NCBI GenBank assembly: GCA_016213945.1
Contig: JACQZF010000039.1
Coordinates: 54,421 to 118,420, forward strand
Direction of reading: 5' to 3'
DNA length: 64,000 nucleotides
From: Nitrospirota bacterium
GTDB lineage: Bacteria; Nitrospirota; Thermodesulfovibrionia; UBA6902
The position numbers were made by a program, and so were the translations under genes. Positions 19,763-27,645 of this stretch are shown here, one piece after another. Every line of letters begins with the position of its first letter. Position 1 is the stretch's first letter. Under the pieces are notes generated by a model. It ran no database searches. It saw only the letters and a program-made list of their open reading frames with translations, and was not told where the DNA came from.

Positions 19763-21208
19763 CTACATAATTTCTCTGCGGTGAAAGACATCGCTTTTAA
19801 CCCACAGCCAGAACAGGCTTTTGAAGCCCTTTGCAGCGGCTTTCACATCGTGGATGCTTCTCAGATTTAAGATACGCCTGATAATAAATTGCGGTCTTGA
19901 ATAAAACTTCTTGAACGCGATCTGCCTGAGCTGCGCGATCTCTTCTCTCGTCATTGTATACGGGATAAACGCTGCTCCCTGATAGGTAAAATCCGTGAGG
20001 TCGTCAGACATTGTGCCGTACTGCTCTAAGTTGTCGTAAAGCTCTGTGCCGGGAAAAGGTGTTAACGCGTGGAAGTTCGCAATGTCGGGGTTGATTTCGC
20101 AGGCGAACTTGATACTCTCAAGTCCGTCCTCAAATGTCTGTCCAGGGAGGCCGAAGAGGAACGGCGTGTAAACAGTCAGCCCGGCTTTCTTTGCCGCTCT
20201 GACCGCCTTGCGTGTCTGGTCAAGCGTTATCCCTTTTCTGACTGTATTTAAATTTCTCTGCACCCCGCTTTCCGCGCCAAGCAATACTGCCCAGCAGCCT
20301 GCGTCTTTGAATGCCTTCAGCAAAGGATAATCCACCTGGTTCACACACGCGGAGGCAAACCACGTGAAGTCGAACCCGCGCCTTTTTATTTCCTGCGCTA
20401 TCTTCATGGCCCTGTCGTAATCAGCGGCGAGCGTGTCATCAATGAATTTTATCTCACGGTATCCCTGCTTAAGGCAAAGCTCAATCTCCTGCATGACGTT
20501 TTCCACGCTGCGAAAACGGACGCCGCTCTTTCTTTCTTTATCGATCTGAAAGCAGAAGATGCACCTCCTGTTGCAGCCGCGCGCAGTCATGATCACTGCA
20601 ACCGGTTTTCTCTTGTACGTTGCCGGAGGGGGGATGTAATTATTTGTGTCGCCCAGGAGATCGCGCGCAGGGAAGGGCAGGGCGTCAACATCTGTGATGA
20701 GGGGACGCGGAGGGTTCTTTATGATTCTATCACCGTCTCTGAAGACAACCCCTTCGACCCCTTCAAGGCTTTTTCCCTGTGACAGCCTCCCCAGCATTTC
20801 GACAACCGTAATCTCTCCCTCCCCTGTGACAACAGCATCAATGTCCGCCGGGTCAGCGAGGCACTTCTCCTGCATCGCAATAGGGTAGGGCCCGCCGACA
20901 GCAATGTAAGGGCGGGTTTGAAACCCGCCCCTACGAATCTCCGCTGCCGTAAACATTGCCTTCTTCCATCCGAAGGAAGTCGAGTAAATGCCGATGAATT
21001 CAGGTTTGAATTTTGATATCCCGCCCATGATCTCATCATGCTGCATGAAGGCCCCGTTGAGGAACCGAACATCGTGCCCCGCTTTCATCAATGAGGACGC
21101 TACATAAAGAGTCCCAAGCGGCTGCCAGTAGTTTATCTGCGAGGCTGCGGTCTTTGAGGAAAAGATGTCTTCCGGCACCCATGAGGGTATGACAAGAGCA
21201 CACTTCAT
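19763..21208 (-). CDS. B12-binding-domain radical SAM protein
   Basis: 481 residues. The N-terminal part (about 1-165) is a cobalamin-binding Rossmann-like domain with QPLGTLYVASSLMKAGHDV, IGIYSTSFGWKKA and VVTGEGEITVVEML. The radical SAM domain follows from about 200 with CxxxCxxC in TARGCNRRCIFCFQ, FIDDTLAADYDRA and LLGAESGVQRNLNTVRKG. Family members methylate or rearrange diverse substrates, so the substrate is not predictable. Residues about 92-101 ([10 protein letters not shown]) are encoded by a palindromic repeat and interrupt a normally continuous segment between AAEI and IAVGGPYP without breaking the frame. The gene starts 2 nt after an FAD oxidoreductase gene, suggesting a shared lipid, carotenoid-like or polysaccharide modification pathway. 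Confidence 0.9.
   Translation of the reverse strand: MKCALVIPSWVPEDIFSSKTAASQINYWQPLGTLYVASSLMKAGHDVRFLNGAFMQHDEIMGGISKFKPEFIGIYSTSFGWKKAMFTAAEIRRGGFQTRPYIAVGGPYPIAMQEKCLADPADIDAVVTGEGEITVVEMLGRLSQGKSLEGVEGVVFRDGDRIIKNPPRPLITDVDALPFPARDLLGDTNNYIPPPATYKRKPVAVIMTARGCNRRCIFCFQIDKERKSGVRFRSVENVMQEIELCLKQGYREIKFIDDTLAADYDRAMKIAQEIKRRGFDFTWFASACVNQVDYPLLKAFKDAGCWAVLLGAESGVQRNLNTVRKGITLDQTRKAVRAAKKAGLTVYTPFLFGLPGQTFEDGLESIKFACEINPDIANFHALTPFPGTELYDNLEQYGTMSDDLTDFTYQGAAFIPYTMTREEIAQLRQIAFKKFYSRPQFIIRRILNLRSIHDVKAAAKGFKSLFWLWVKSDVFHRREIM
20906..20934. repeat. Palindromic repeat, family D (copy 3), inside a coding region
   Basis: GTAAGGGCGGGTTTG and AAACCCGCCCCTAC. Lies in frame within the B12 radical SAM gene, encoding an additional loop between strand elements of the cobalamin-binding domain. 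Confidence 0.93.
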
Positions 21209-21210
21209 AA

Positions 21211-22596
21211 TCAGCCTTGAATTATGAATCTTGAATTTTGAATTATTATTTCCGCCACGTCCCTGCCGGTCTCAATAGCGCTGTCCATGTTGTAATATTT
21301 AAACATTCCGCTTCTGCCGATGATGTGGAGGTTTTTAAAACCGCGAAGATACTCCACGACTTTTGAGTAATACTGGTTGTATCCAACTTCAAAAAGAGGA
21401 TACGCATGGGGCACCCTTATAACGCAGTTGCCGATGACCTGGTCCATTTCGATAAGCCCGAGTTTGGCCAACTGTTGCACTGTCATGGAAGTTAGTTCTT
21501 CATCGGTTGAGCTCCAGATACTGTCTCCCTTAAAGCAGAAGTACTCGGAGACCACGTGCGTTTTTCCTTCAGGCGCCATATGAAGACTCCAGTTCTTTGG
21601 CTCGTGGACCCTGCCGAGGGGCATCTTTTTCTCCGGCAGATAAAGCCAGGTGAGGTCGGAGACCCTCGGCTTGTCTATCATGACAGTTACTATCACCATG
21701 TCCCTGTATCTCAGCTTTGAGGCCGCGTCAAGTATGTCCCCGGGCGGTGACGGATCAAGCATCTTTAAGAGGTTCGTCAAAGGGATGCTGGAAATAAACT
21801 CACTGCCTTTGACATCATATTGACGCTCGCAATTGTCCGCAATTATATTCGTGATGACAGGGCCGCGATGATTTATACGGGAGACCCTTGTATTGGTCAG
21901 GACGGCATCTTTCTTTTCAATTTCTTCCTTCAGCCTTTCGGATATTTGTCCGATCCCCAGCGTAGGATAAATGAACTTGTCCACAAGCGTGCTGACCCTG
22001 CGCCCGCTGAATTTAAAGAACGCGTTCTTTATAGCCACACCAAGAGAGAGGCCGTCTATCCTCTTTGACACCCATTCCTCACTGATGTTCCCGCACTCAA
22101 GGCCCCACACTTTTTCACTGTATTCCTTGAAATAAAGCGTGAACATGGTCCTGCCGAAATGCGCGACCACCCAGTCTTCAAGGGATATATGTTCGGGAGA
22201 GGCAAAGAGCTTCTTTATCTTTTCCTTGCCGTAATCAGAGACGGCCTTCACAGTAGTTGGAATGCCGAGGCCGAAAAGCGCATTGGACGGCTTGAGCGGA
22301 TAGTCAAAGAATTTGCCGTTCATGTAGATCTTGCTCTTGCGCGGCACGGTCAGGTACTGGCCCCGCAGCAGGTCTTTTACAAATTGTTCCGTCCGGATAT
22401 TATTTGTGAGAAACCTGTGGCCGCCCAGATCAAACCTGAAATCACCGTGCCGGATGGTCCTTGAAAGCCCCCCGACTTCCGGGCCGCTTTCAAGCACTGC
22501 TACCGGATGCCCTGCCTTCACAAGACTGAAGCCGGCGGAAAGTCCTGCAAGCCCGCCGCCGAGGATGATGGTAGAATCGTTCCGGGAGAAATCCAT
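21211..22596 (-). CDS. FAD-dependent oxidoreductase (UDP-galactopyranose mutase/amine oxidase-like)
   Basis: 461 residues from ATG at 22596. The N-terminus carries an FAD dinucleotide-binding motif, ILGGGLAGLSAGFSLVKAG, followed by LESGPEVGGLSRT and FDLGGHRFLTNN, the pattern of NAD(P)-binding Rossmann oxidoreductases related to protoporphyrinogen oxidase and UDP-galactopyranose mutase. WGLECGNISEEWVSKRIDGL and the C-terminal GRSGMFKYYNMDSAIETG are also typical. The exact substrate is unknown. No Shine-Dalgarno site is seen; a TATAAT box ends 7 nt before the ATG, so the mRNA may be leaderless. The last residues (NSRFIIQG) and the stop come from a heptad repeat. It precedes the B12 radical SAM gene by 2 nt. 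Confidence 0.87.
   Translation of the reverse strand: MDFSRNDSTIILGGGLAGLSAGFSLVKAGHPVAVLESGPEVGGLSRTIRHGDFRFDLGGHRFLTNNIRTEQFVKDLLRGQYLTVPRKSKIYMNGKFFDYPLKPSNALFGLGIPTTVKAVSDYGKEKIKKLFASPEHISLEDWVVAHFGRTMFTLYFKEYSEKVWGLECGNISEEWVSKRIDGLSLGVAIKNAFFKFSGRRVSTLVDKFIYPTLGIGQISERLKEEIEKKDAVLTNTRVSRINHRGPVITNIIADNCERQYDVKGSEFISSIPLTNLLKMLDPSPPGDILDAASKLRYRDMVIVTVMIDKPRVSDLTWLYLPEKKMPLGRVHEPKNWSLHMAPEGKTHVVSEYFCFKGDSIWSSTDEELTSMTVQQLAKLGLIEMDQVIGNCVIRVPHAYPLFEVGYNQYYSKVVEYLRGFKNLHIIGRSGMFKYYNMDSAIETGRDVAEIIIQNSRFIIQG
21217..21246. repeat. Heptad array (TGAATNN x4) at a gene end
   Basis: Units TGAATTA, TGAATCT, TGAATTT, TGAATTA. On the minus strand it encodes the last residues of the FAD oxidoreductase. 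Confidence 0.83.
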
Positions 22597-22650
22597 GACT
22601 TGATTATACAAATTAATTACGGAAAATTTACAGAAGCAGGCCGCCTCAGA

Positions 22651-22878
22651 TCATGCGCAGCAGGGGATGCCGCTTACACGGGCAATGAAATGATCGCCCT
22701 TATTTTCAATCTCTGTTTTGCAGCCTGACATTGAGGCAAAGGATTTTATTCTTTTGGAATCTTCAAGCGTGTTGACCTGGACCTCAATAAAAAGCGCCGC
22801 GCCGCACTGTAAGGCGAACAGCTCCTTCAGCTTTTTAAAAAGTTCCTGGGATGTCATGGAGCGGGCATCGATGTTCAT
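22651..22878 (-). CDS. TusA/YedF-like protein lacking the CPxP cysteine
   Basis: 75 residues. The C-terminal half, SKRIKSFASMSGCKTEIENK then DHFIARVSG, follows the SirA/TusA fold pattern (DxxxxxIxxFxxxxGxxxxxxxxxxxxYxxxIxK). The N-terminal MNIDARSMTSQELFKKLKEL aligns with DxxGLxCPxPxxxxxKxL, but the catalytic Cys-Pro pair is replaced by Thr-Ser. Cysteines remain at SGCK and at the C-terminal PCC. It lies downstream of a YedE-type transporter, the usual company of TusA/YedF proteins, but a strong terminator separates the two and the ATG follows its T-tract by only 6 nt. No Shine-Dalgarno site is seen. Function as a sulfur carrier is doubtful; binding or regulation is possible. Confidence 0.68.
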   Translation of the reverse strand: MNIDARSMTSQELFKKLKELFALQCGAALFIEVQVNTLEDSKRIKSFASMSGCKTEIENKGDHFIARVSGIPCCA

Positions 22879-22884
22879 GGCGTC

Positions 22885-22922
22885 AAAAATAAAAGCGCTG
22901 AAGAACCGTAATTCTTCAGCGC
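22885..22922 (-). terminator. Intrinsic terminator after the YedE gene
   Basis: On the minus strand GCGCTGAAGAA pairs perfectly with TTCTTCAGCGC (11 bp, 6-nt loop), followed by TTTTATTTTT. It sits between the YedE stop and the TusA-like ATG. Confidence 0.9.
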
Positions 22923-22937
22923 CCCGAAAACAGAGAT

Positions 22938-24029
22938 TTACATGTCCTCCATCGGCTTGATGAACTTGAAATAAACCATGGTCCAGTTGCCGAGGATGAT
23001 AGAGATTGTTGCTACAATGCTTCCGATGGAGAGGGTGGAGGACCCTGTGATCCCCTGTCCGATATTACATCCCCCGGCGACCATGGCGCCAAAGCCCATC
23101 ATCATGCTTCCGCCGAGCACGGTCAGCAGTTCGTCAACAGGCGGGACTTTCCATTTGAATTCCTTTAATATCTTTGCGCTGAGAAAGGCGCCGAGCGGCA
23201 CGCCGATAATAAAAAAAGATGCCCATGTTACAGTGAAAGACCCAAAGGCATACATCGGGAATACCTGCGCGAGCGGGTGGTTCTCCGGCATGGCGCCGCC
23301 TGTCAGTAATGTGTAGAATAACTCTCCCGTAGGTGTTGTGAAGGAAAGACCTCTTGGGAAGCCTTCCCAGACCGAAGCCGCCCAGAAAGCCGCTACCGCT
23401 AACAAACCTAACATCAAGCCTGTCAGCGGCCAGGTAAAACCTTTTTGTTTTTTGACGGAGAAGGGCTTGCCCATTAAAACAAATATCCCGATCGCGATAA
23501 CAACTGCTGCGATCACTCCCCATTTCACGGAAGGACTGTCGCCGATCAAATGATACAGGGTCGGATTGTTAATTTCGCCGACAGGGACCCTGACGCTTCT
23601 TAAAAGTTTATAAAGCGGGTTCAGTACGCCGGTAGCTGTTGCCTGAATGCTTGTGAAAAAACCGACAACGGCCACTATCGCATTGAACTGTCCCTCACCG
23701 ATCTTGTACCATACGCCGCTTCCGCAGCCCCCTGCTAAAACTATTCCGAGCCCGAATATGTAGCCTCCGATAATATTGGCCAGCGGAAAGAACGGCTGCA
23801 CTGCAAGGCTGATAACTTCAAAGTCATTCAGCAGGTTTGCCCCGAGAATTGTGACCAGTAAAGCGATTAAATATCCGCGCAACAGGGTCAGGTCTTTGAT
23901 GAAGATAGTGTCCCTGAAGGCCGTGTTCATGCAGAAGCGCCCGCGCTGCAGCACAAACCCGATAGCCAACCCGAGCAACAGCCCGGATGCAATAAATCCA
24001 AAAGTTATACCTGGTAGAGTCTCTTCCAT
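22938..24029 (-). CDS. YeeE/YedE-family sulfur transport membrane protein
   Basis: 363 residues with nine or more hydrophobic helices. The two family signatures are present: LAGGCGSGVWYKIGEGQ near residue 110 and VAGGCNIGQGITGSSTLSIG near 325, the cysteine-bearing loops that in the homologous TsuA conduct thiosulfate. LQRGRFCMNTAFRD near the N-terminus is also typical. Uptake of thiosulfate or another sulfur species into the cytoplasm is the likely role, with delivery to a TusA-like carrier. GGAGGGA lies 6 nt before ATG. A TusA-like gene follows after a terminator. The gene is divergent from mlaE. Confidence 0.93.
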   Translation of the reverse strand: MEETLPGITFGFIASGLLLGLAIGFVLQRGRFCMNTAFRDTIFIKDLTLLRGYLIALLVTILGANLLNDFEVISLAVQPFFPLANIIGGYIFGLGIVLAGGCGSGVWYKIGEGQFNAIVAVVGFFTSIQATATGVLNPLYKLLRSVRVPVGEINNPTLYHLIGDSPSVKWGVIAAVVIAIGIFVLMGKPFSVKKQKGFTWPLTGLMLGLLAVAAFWAASVWEGFPRGLSFTTPTGELFYTLLTGGAMPENHPLAQVFPMYAFGSFTVTWASFFIIGVPLGAFLSAKILKEFKWKVPPVDELLTVLGGSMMMGFGAMVAGGCNIGQGITGSSTLSIGSIVATISIILGNWTMVYFKFIKPMEDM

Positions 24030-24110
24030 TCAGTCCCTCCTGAGAAGTAATTTTGCCTGCTAAAATAGCATATAAATCCTGTATTGGTCAATGTTTTTTT
24101 GCAGACATGA

Positions 24111-24140
24111 AAGACAGATACCATAGAATAAGGGTATAAT
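24111..24140 (+). promoter_or_regulatory. Candidate promoter of the mla operon
   Basis: AAGACA (24111-24116), 18 bp, TATAAT (24135-24140), 23 nt ahead of the mlaE ATG. A second TATAAT at 24150-24155 would give a nearly leaderless transcript. No Shine-Dalgarno site precedes mlaE. Confidence 0.55.
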
Positions 24141-24163
24141 TACGATAACTATAATTTATTGTT

Positions 24164-24928
24164 ATGAACTTCAGAGAAAACATAGCCAGGCTTCAGGATT
24201 TTTACCTCCTGTCCATCAAAGCCCCCGCCGGTATTTTTCGCAGACCTTTTTATTTCAGAGAAATGATAGAGCAGATGGATTACATGGGCACCGGCTCGCT
24301 TTTCATTATTGTCCTCGTCTCTCTTTTTATAGGAATGGCCTTGTCCCTTCAAATATCCGCGGAACTTTCGACCCTGGGACTGAAGATGTATACCGGAAAA
24401 TTAGTCGGTGTATCCATAATCAGGGAGATAGGCCCTGTCTCAATTGCTCTCAGTTTCGCAGGCAGGGTAGGCTCCGGCATGGCGTCCGAGATCGGCTCGA
24501 TGGTGCTCGGACATCAGGTGGACATCCTGAGGGTGCATGGCGTCAACCCTTTAAAGAAGCTGGTCACGCCGCGTGTTGTAAGCGCAATCCTGATGCTTCC
24601 CATACTTACAGTAATAGGCGATGCAGTGTCTCTGTTCGGCGGATATTATATCGCGGTCTTTGTAAGTCATCAGAGCGGTTCTTTCTACTGGAGCCAGATA
24701 AGGGACATTATGGATTTTAAAAACATCTTTTCCGGGATCGCGAAGCCTTTTATATTCGGCTATTTCATATCCTGTATAAGCTGCTATATGGGGCTTGCGA
24801 CAAGGGGCGGGGCAAGGGGGTTGAGAAAGGCCACGACTACGGCGGTTGTGTTTTCAACGATTGTGATTATTGTAGCTGACTTCATGATGACAAGGGCCTT
24901 GCTGCTCCTTCTTGGAGAGTCGGTATGA
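24164..24928 (+). CDS. mlaE: Lipid-transport ABC permease MlaE
   Basis: 254 residues, five to six transmembrane segments. Family marks: GTGSLFIIVLVSLFIGMAL, REIGPVSIALSFAGRVGSGM, ASEIGSMVLGHQVDILRVHG and TPRVVSAILMLPILTVIGD. MlaE is the inner-membrane permease of the phospholipid (or other lipid) transport complex MlaFED, which shuttles lipids between inner and outer membranes. Its stop overlaps the mlaF start by 4 nt (ATGA), showing translational coupling. mlaD follows after a repeat. No mlaB or mlaC gene is adjacent. Confidence 0.95.
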   Translation: MNFRENIARLQDFYLLSIKAPAGIFRRPFYFREMIEQMDYMGTGSLFIIVLVSLFIGMALSLQISAELSTLGLKMYTGKLVGVSIIREIGPVSIALSFAGRVGSGMASEIGSMVLGHQVDILRVHGVNPLKKLVTPRVVSAILMLPILTVIGDAVSLFGGYYIAVFVSHQSGSFYWSQIRDIMDFKNIFSGIAKPFIFGYFISCISCYMGLATRGGARGLRKATTTAVVFSTIVIIVADFMMTRALLLLLGESV

Positions 24929-25680
24929 TAGAGTTTCAGAACGTCACGCTTTCATACGGAAATAACGGGGTGCTCACCAGGGTGAGTTTTAAAGCTCAAT
25001 TTCACGAGAGGATCGCCATCCTCGGCGGCAGCGGAGAAGGCAAGACAACCATCCTGAGACTCATGCTCGGGCTTGTGCGTCCTGACGAGGGAAAGATTTT
25101 GATAGGCGGCCGGGACATTACTGAACTTTCAGAATCTGAACTTAAGGACATTCGGATGAAATTCAGCATAGTCTTTCAGGAAGGGGCCTTATTTGATTCC
25201 ATGAATGTGAAAGAGAATGTAGCCTTTTGTTTCAGGGAATACGCTAATTATTCCGAAGATCAAATAGAAGAACGCGTGAGAGAACTCCTCCGCACATTAG
25301 GAATAGAGAATGCTGTTTACCTAATGCCCGAAGAACTGAGCGGGGGGATGCAGAGAAGGGTTGCCATTGCGCGTTCCCTCGCAGGATGTAAGCCCAATAT
25401 GATGCTTTACGATGAACCGACTTCAGGCCTGGACCCCCTCACAGCAGAAAATATCTGCAAGCTGATAAAAGAACTTTCAAAGGGGGGGCCGCCTGACAGG
25501 ATGGGTTTTATCATAGTGACTCATAAGGTGACCGACGCGGCGAAAGTGGCTGAACGGTTTTTATATATAAGAAATGGTAGTATAATTTTTGACGGAAACA
25601 TTACGGAGCTGAAGAAGACGAATGACGCGGAATTGCGGAATTTTATCAATGAACTGTATGTTGCTGAGCAATGTTCGTAG
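24925..25680 (+). CDS. mlaF: Lipid-transport ABC ATPase MlaF
   Basis: 251 residues with Walker A GGSGEGKTT, Q-loop IVFQEGALFDSMNV, signature LSGGMQRRVAIARSL, Walker B MMLYDEPTSGLDP and the switch histidine in FIIVTHKV. QEGALFDSMNVxENVAF is characteristic of MlaF/Ttg2A-type ATPases. It powers lipid transfer through MlaE. The mla genes run in the order E-F-D; between F and D lies a 90-bp family C repeat. Confidence 0.96.
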   Translation: MIEFQNVTLSYGNNGVLTRVSFKAQFHERIAILGGSGEGKTTILRLMLGLVRPDEGKILIGGRDITELSESELKDIRMKFSIVFQEGALFDSMNVKENVAFCFREYANYSEDQIEERVRELLRTLGIENAVYLMPEELSGGMQRRVAIARSLAGCKPNMMLYDEPTSGLDPLTAENICKLIKELSKGGPPDRMGFIIVTHKVTDAAKVAERFLYIRNGSIIFDGNITELKKTNDAELRNFINELYVAEQCS

Positions 25681-25689
25681 GAGGATAAA

Positions 25690-25782
25690 AAAGAAAGATT
25701 CCCGACAAGCCAACAGTAGGTGCTTTAGGCACGGGAATGACGCAGTTCTGTCATTTCGGCTTGTCCGAAATCTTTCTTCTTT
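25690..25782. repeat. Family C inverted repeat with an inserted 22-bp segment
   Basis: Left arm AAGATTCCCGACAAGC ... CGGGAATGACGCAG; right arm TGTCATTTCGGCTTGTCCGA plus AATCTTTCTT. The segment CCAACAGTAGGTGCTTTAGG plus CA (25710-25731) interrupts the left arm; a near copy lies at 249-270 inside a different repeat family. Confidence 0.85.
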
Positions 25783-25812
25783 CTCGGCACTATTCTATAG
25801 ACAAAACATAAA

Positions 25813-26874
25813 ATGTACGATTACGTAAAACAGCACAGATGGGCAAAACTAAGGGTCGGCCTGGTCATCACTCTTGCCGTCGTGACCGTCTTTTTTGCTG
25901 TTATGTTTGCCGGCAATATTGAGAAATTCTTTTCTCCAAAAGTAAAAATCTACACCTTGTTCAATGATATAAAAGGACTCAGGGAGGGATCGCCGGTATG
26001 GTTTTCAGGCGTTGAGATAGGTTCGGTCAAATCCATGCATTTCACCATCCAGAAAAAGATCCAGGTGGAAATGTTGATAGCCTCCGATACCCTGAAACTT
26101 CTCAAAAAGGACTCAAGGGCCAATATCCTCACCCTCGGTCTTTTAGGCGACAAATATGTAGAGCTGATCCCCGGTTCAAGTGAAGCAGCGAGTTTGAAGG
26201 GGGGGGACACAATCATGGGGCAGACAACTACAGAGATACAGGACGTTGTTGAGACGAGTCAGGCGTCCATCGCGAAAATAGCCGACTTCATCAATACGCT
26301 TGAAGGAATGATCGAGAAAATGGAGAAAAGCAACGGCACCGTGTCAAAACTCCTGAGTGATCCTTCCGTGCATGACAATCTTAAAGAGACGACGAAGGAG
26401 CTGTCGGGGCTTCTCAGGAAGATGGAGAGCGGCGAAGGCACAATAAGCAGGCTGGTTAATGAAGGCGATGTTTACAGTGATCTCTCGTCATCTGTGAAGG
26501 ACATAAAACTCTTTGCAAAGTCTCTCAGGGAATCCGACGGGACACTCAATAAGTTAATCGCAGACCCGGCGCTTTATAACAGGTTTCAGGAGGCCTCCGA
26601 GAACCTTGATTCATTTACTCGAAAGCTTGTAAAGTCAAAGGGCACGGTCAATAAATTGATCGAAGATGAAAGCCTTTATGATAATATCAATTCAGTTTCG
26701 ATAAAACTTGGGGCCCTTCTTGAGAGCGTAGATAAGGGCGAAGGGGTTGTAGGCAGTCTTATGAAAGATGAAGACCTTTCAAAAGAGCTCAAAAGCACTC
26801 TCAGGGAACTGAACGCCCTGATAAAAGATGTTAAAGAACACCCCGGGAAATATTTTAAGTTCAGTTTGTTTTAG
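25813..26874 (+). CDS. mlaD: MCE/MlaD-family lipid-binding protein
   Basis: 353 residues. One N-terminal membrane anchor (RVGLVITLAVVTVFFAVMF), then an MCE domain at about 40-120 (YTLFNDIKGLREGSPVWFSG, VEIGSVKSM). The remaining 220 residues form helical tandem repeats of about 36 residues, each starting G(T/V)(V/I/L)xKL with a following acidic turn: GTVSKLLSDPSVHDNL, GTISRLVNEGDVYSDL, GTLNKLIADPALYNRF, GTVNKLIEDESLYDNI, GVVGSLMKDEDLSKEL. Members form hexameric rings or tubes that pass lipids across the periplasm. It completes the mlaEFD set. No Shine-Dalgarno site is obvious; a repeat fills the upstream gap. Confidence 0.93.
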   Translation: MYDYVKQHRWAKLRVGLVITLAVVTVFFAVMFAGNIEKFFSPKVKIYTLFNDIKGLREGSPVWFSGVEIGSVKSMHFTIQKKIQVEMLIASDTLKLLKKDSRANILTLGLLGDKYVELIPGSSEAASLKGGDTIMGQTTTEIQDVVETSQASIAKIADFINTLEGMIEKMEKSNGTVSKLLSDPSVHDNLKETTKELSGLLRKMESGEGTISRLVNEGDVYSDLSSSVKDIKLFAKSLRESDGTLNKLIADPALYNRFQEASENLDSFTRKLVKSKGTVNKLIEDESLYDNINSVSIKLGALLESVDKGEGVVGSLMKDEDLSKELKSTLRELNALIKDVKEHPGKYFKFSLF

Positions 26875-26879
26875 AATAG

Positions 26880-27020
26880 CAGCAGAGTACACAGAAGGAA
26901 ATGGTTTTTGGCCACAGATTTTCGCGGATTCCACAGATTAAATAAAAACTTCCATCAAAGTCTTTGTAAATCCGGGTAATCTGTGGATGACTTATTTTCT
27001 CTGTGTTCTGTATGGTAAAC
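26880..27020. repeat. Degenerate family B-like inverted repeat
   Basis: Outer arms CAGCAGAGTACACAGAAGG and TTTTCTCTGTGTTCTGTATG, inner arms GGATTCCACAGATTAAATAA and GGTAATCTGTGGATGACTTA. Lies between mlaD and the cyclophilin gene; a weak promoter for the latter may be within its right end. Confidence 0.65.
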
Positions 27021-27047
27021 TTTTTAACACAAAAATAAGGAGGATGT

Positions 27048-27644
27048 ATGAAAAGTTTGAAGACATGCATGGTTTTTATTTTAACGTTACTGTTCGCTTT
27101 TTCTGCTTATGCGGAGGAACCGAGGAACAAAAAATTTACAAAAGAGGAGATCAAGAAAATGGCTGAGACAAAGGCGATCATCGAGACGAAATTCGGAAAT
27201 ATTGAGTTGAAATTTTTCCCCGACGCTGCACCCAATCACGTAAACAATTTTATTGAGCTTGCCAAAAAAGGGTTTTATGACGGCACGGCTTTTCACCGCG
27301 TTATTCCCGGATTCATGATACAGGGCGGAGACCCCAACTCAAAAAGTCCCGACAAATCAAAACACGGCATGGGCAGTCCAGGACATACTGTGAAGGCTGA
27401 GTTCAACGACAAGCCTCACAAGAGGGGCACGCTCTCAATGGCAAGGTCAGGCCATCCCGACAGCGCGGGCTCGCAGTTCTTTATCTGCGTGGCTGATTCC
27501 CATTTTCTTGACGGAAAGTATACGGTCTTCGGTGAAGTCGTCTCAGGCATGGACGCAGCAGACAAGATAGTCGGCCAGCCGAGGGACAGCCGTGACAATC
27601 CAAATGAAAGGGTCGAGATGAAGGTCAAGGTCGTGGAGAAGTAA
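27048..27644 (+). CDS. Secreted cyclophilin-type peptidyl-prolyl isomerase
   Basis: 198 residues with a signal peptide (MVFILTLLFAFSAYAEE). The cyclophilin domain shows FHRVIPGFMIQGGDP, LSMARSGHPDSAGSQFFI and YTVFGEVVSGMDAADKI, including catalytic Arg, Gln and Phe positions. It should catalyse proline isomerisation during folding of envelope proteins. AAGGAGG is 5 nt before ATG. The next gene starts 1 nt after its stop, so they share an mRNA. Confidence 0.95.
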   Translation: MKSLKTCMVFILTLLFAFSAYAEEPRNKKFTKEEIKKMAETKAIIETKFGNIELKFFPDAAPNHVNNFIELAKKGFYDGTAFHRVIPGFMIQGGDPNSKSPDKSKHGMGSPGHTVKAEFNDKPHKRGTLSMARSGHPDSAGSQFFICVADSHFLDGKYTVFGEVVSGMDAADKIVGQPRDSRDNPNERVEMKVKVVEK

Positions 27645-27645
27645 A

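Noticed and set aside
25813..26874. MlaD tandem repeats as a novel domain
   Set aside because: Roughly 36-residue helical repeats after the MCE domain occur in many MCE proteins, so they are described in the gene entry only.
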